DNA of 64,000 bases from Dryas octopetala (taxonomy: Eukaryota; Streptophyta; Magnoliopsida; Rosales; Rosaceae): NCBI GenBank assembly GCA_963921425.1, contig OY992840.1, positions 9,736,501 through 9,800,500 of the forward strand, read 5' to 3'. The notes under the pieces were generated by a model. That model was not told where the DNA came from. It saw nothing but the letters and a program-made list of their open reading frames with translations, and ran no database searches. Every line of letters starts with the position of its first letter. Position 1 is the stretch's first letter. A program made the position numbers and the translations under genes. Of the stretch, positions 63,040 through 64,000 are shown one piece after another.

Positions 63040-63240
63040 GAGAGAGTATAAAGGTAAGGAGGGTGGTGAAGTGGTGCGGTGCGGTGTGGTGTGGTGTGGT
63101 GTGAGGTGCCATGCAAAACAAGACAAGAAGTTGACACGTGTAGGAAAGGCTTGAAGTTGGTGTGGGTCCAACGTGACTGTGCATGCAACAGGTGGGAGTC
63201 CATGTTTGAATGTGTTTTTGGCATTGTGAACTGTGAAAGT
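62933..63240 (-). promoter_or_regulatory. Leader and proximal promoter of VPE with GA and GGTGY tracts
   Basis: The stretch upstream of the start has GA runs (62980-62995 and 63006-63037; CT on the coding strand) typical of plant leaders, and a GGTGC/GGTGT pentanucleotide run (63071-63103). CACGTG-containing ACACGTGT lies near 63134-63141. No clear TATA box is seen. ORFs that extend VPE upstream through this tract are low-complexity. Confidence 0.45.
63006..63037. repeat. (GA)n microsatellite
   Basis: A GA run of about 16 units with one interruption further on. Confidence 0.9.
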
Positions 63241-64000
63241 CATTTTGGCTCTTTACTCTTTACTCCTTACTTTGCCTTTCCATTCAGGAAAAGTTTTTGT
63301 AACAGTTAAAGGCATGTGATTAAGAAGCTTGTTGGTTAAGGTTTTTAAGCTTAAGTTTTAAGTTTGGTTGTTTCTAATTAACTAGATAGCTAGTTGATGA
63401 AAATCATGAAATTCAATCCAGTCATGTCGTGTGGTGTAACATTAAACTAACTCATTTCAGACTTATTTATTAATTATATCTTATTTGATCTGAAACAACA
63501 TTAAAATCCATTGTGAATTAAAAATTTATCACTCATGCACTCCTCGTAAAACAAAACTCAGTACTTTATCTTAATACTTATAAAACTATAAAAAAAAATT
63601 ATGTACTTTTACCAGGATTATTATCGTGTAAATTATAATCAACTATAAATTTGCTTTTAATCTAAAAAAGAGAAATCAAACTTGAAAGTTGAATCTTCTT
63701 CCATATGATAAAAAAAATCTCATTATACCAATAATTAAAAACTTTTTATTGATACGAGAAGGTGGAGTCAAACTTGAAATATTTTACAATATTGGAAAAA
63801 GAAATATCACTAAATAATGATAATGAATATAATTTAGGACCCATTTGATTCGTAAAATTCCTTTGCCTTTTCCATAAGAAAGAAAATGTAAAATTCTCGT
63901 TACTGTTTGATAATGTTGAGAAAGTAAACAAAAAATTACATTTTTATTTCTATTTCAATGTTTGATTTGGACGAGAATAGAAAATAAAAAGAATGTGAAA
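63241..64000. other. AT-rich flank with partial MITE-like end
   Basis: No gene is visible. From about 63837 the phrase GGACCCATTTGATTCGTAAAATTCC, followed by TGTTTGATAATGTTGAGAAAG, resembles the end of a fold-back MITE that is cut off by the window edge. Confidence 0.35.

Noticed and set aside
62959..63243. Three overlapping minus-strand ORFs with long Ser/Leu repeats, one of which extends VPE upstream
   Set aside because: They are translations of the CT microsatellite in the leader. The VPE signal peptide starts naturally at the ATG at 62932.

Overview
This is nuclear DNA from a flowering plant, almost certainly a woody eudicot. It is AT-rich, has intron-containing genes with plant-type exon structure, carries chloroplast-targeted proteins, and has long intergenic stretches full of small transposons and AT/GA microsatellites. 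I could not fix the species; Rosaceae is a guess only.

Six protein-coding loci can be supported. (1) 7878-10833 (+): a thylakoid-lumen pentapeptide-repeat protein of the TL17.4 type, seven exons. (2) 11627-15733 (-): organellar prolyl-tRNA synthetase (OVA6/PRORS1 type), eleven exons, 545 aa, converging tail-to-tail with gene 1. (3) 23561-25739 (-): a VND4/VND5-type NAC transcription factor, three exons, 365 aa, a regulator of vessel and secondary-wall formation. (4) 46211-48289 (+): a complete-looking 692-aa hAT transposase inside a 5,936-bp element with a perfect 8-bp target duplication. (5) 54884-55384 (+): an intronless SAUR protein of the SAUR36-like group. (6) 58702-62932 (-): a beta-type vacuolar processing enzyme (legumain), nine exons, 497 aa. 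The host genes look unrelated and independently transcribed; plants have no operons.

Region by region: 1-7.8 kb holds repeats only, including a Mutator-like (MULE) fold-back element. 7.9-15.7 kb is the chloroplast/organelle gene pair. A 953-bp MULE-like element with a G-rich core lies about 120 bp upstream of the PRORS1 start. 17-23.5 kb is intergenic. 23.5-25.8 kb is the NAC gene, with a probable long 5' untranslated region or intron reaching to about 29.5 kb. 29.5-43 kb has no recognisable gene but holds a compact GC-rich patch with four TCP-type GGNCCCAC sites, a TRIM remnant and two MULE-like elements. 43.0-48.9 kb is the hAT element. 49-54.5 kb holds a MITE, a non-LTR insertion with an 18-bp duplication, a 365-bp TRIM and a 500-bp non-autonomous hAT. 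54.5-63 kb carries the SAUR and VPE genes with another MULE-like element between them.

The most striking results are five MULE-like fold-back elements (four with perfect 9-bp target duplications), an apparently intact hAT that carries a tandem array of a different fold-back repeat, and two GC-AG introns, one of them at the VND intron whose retention would truncate the protein. All boundaries were read by eye, and no database search was possible.
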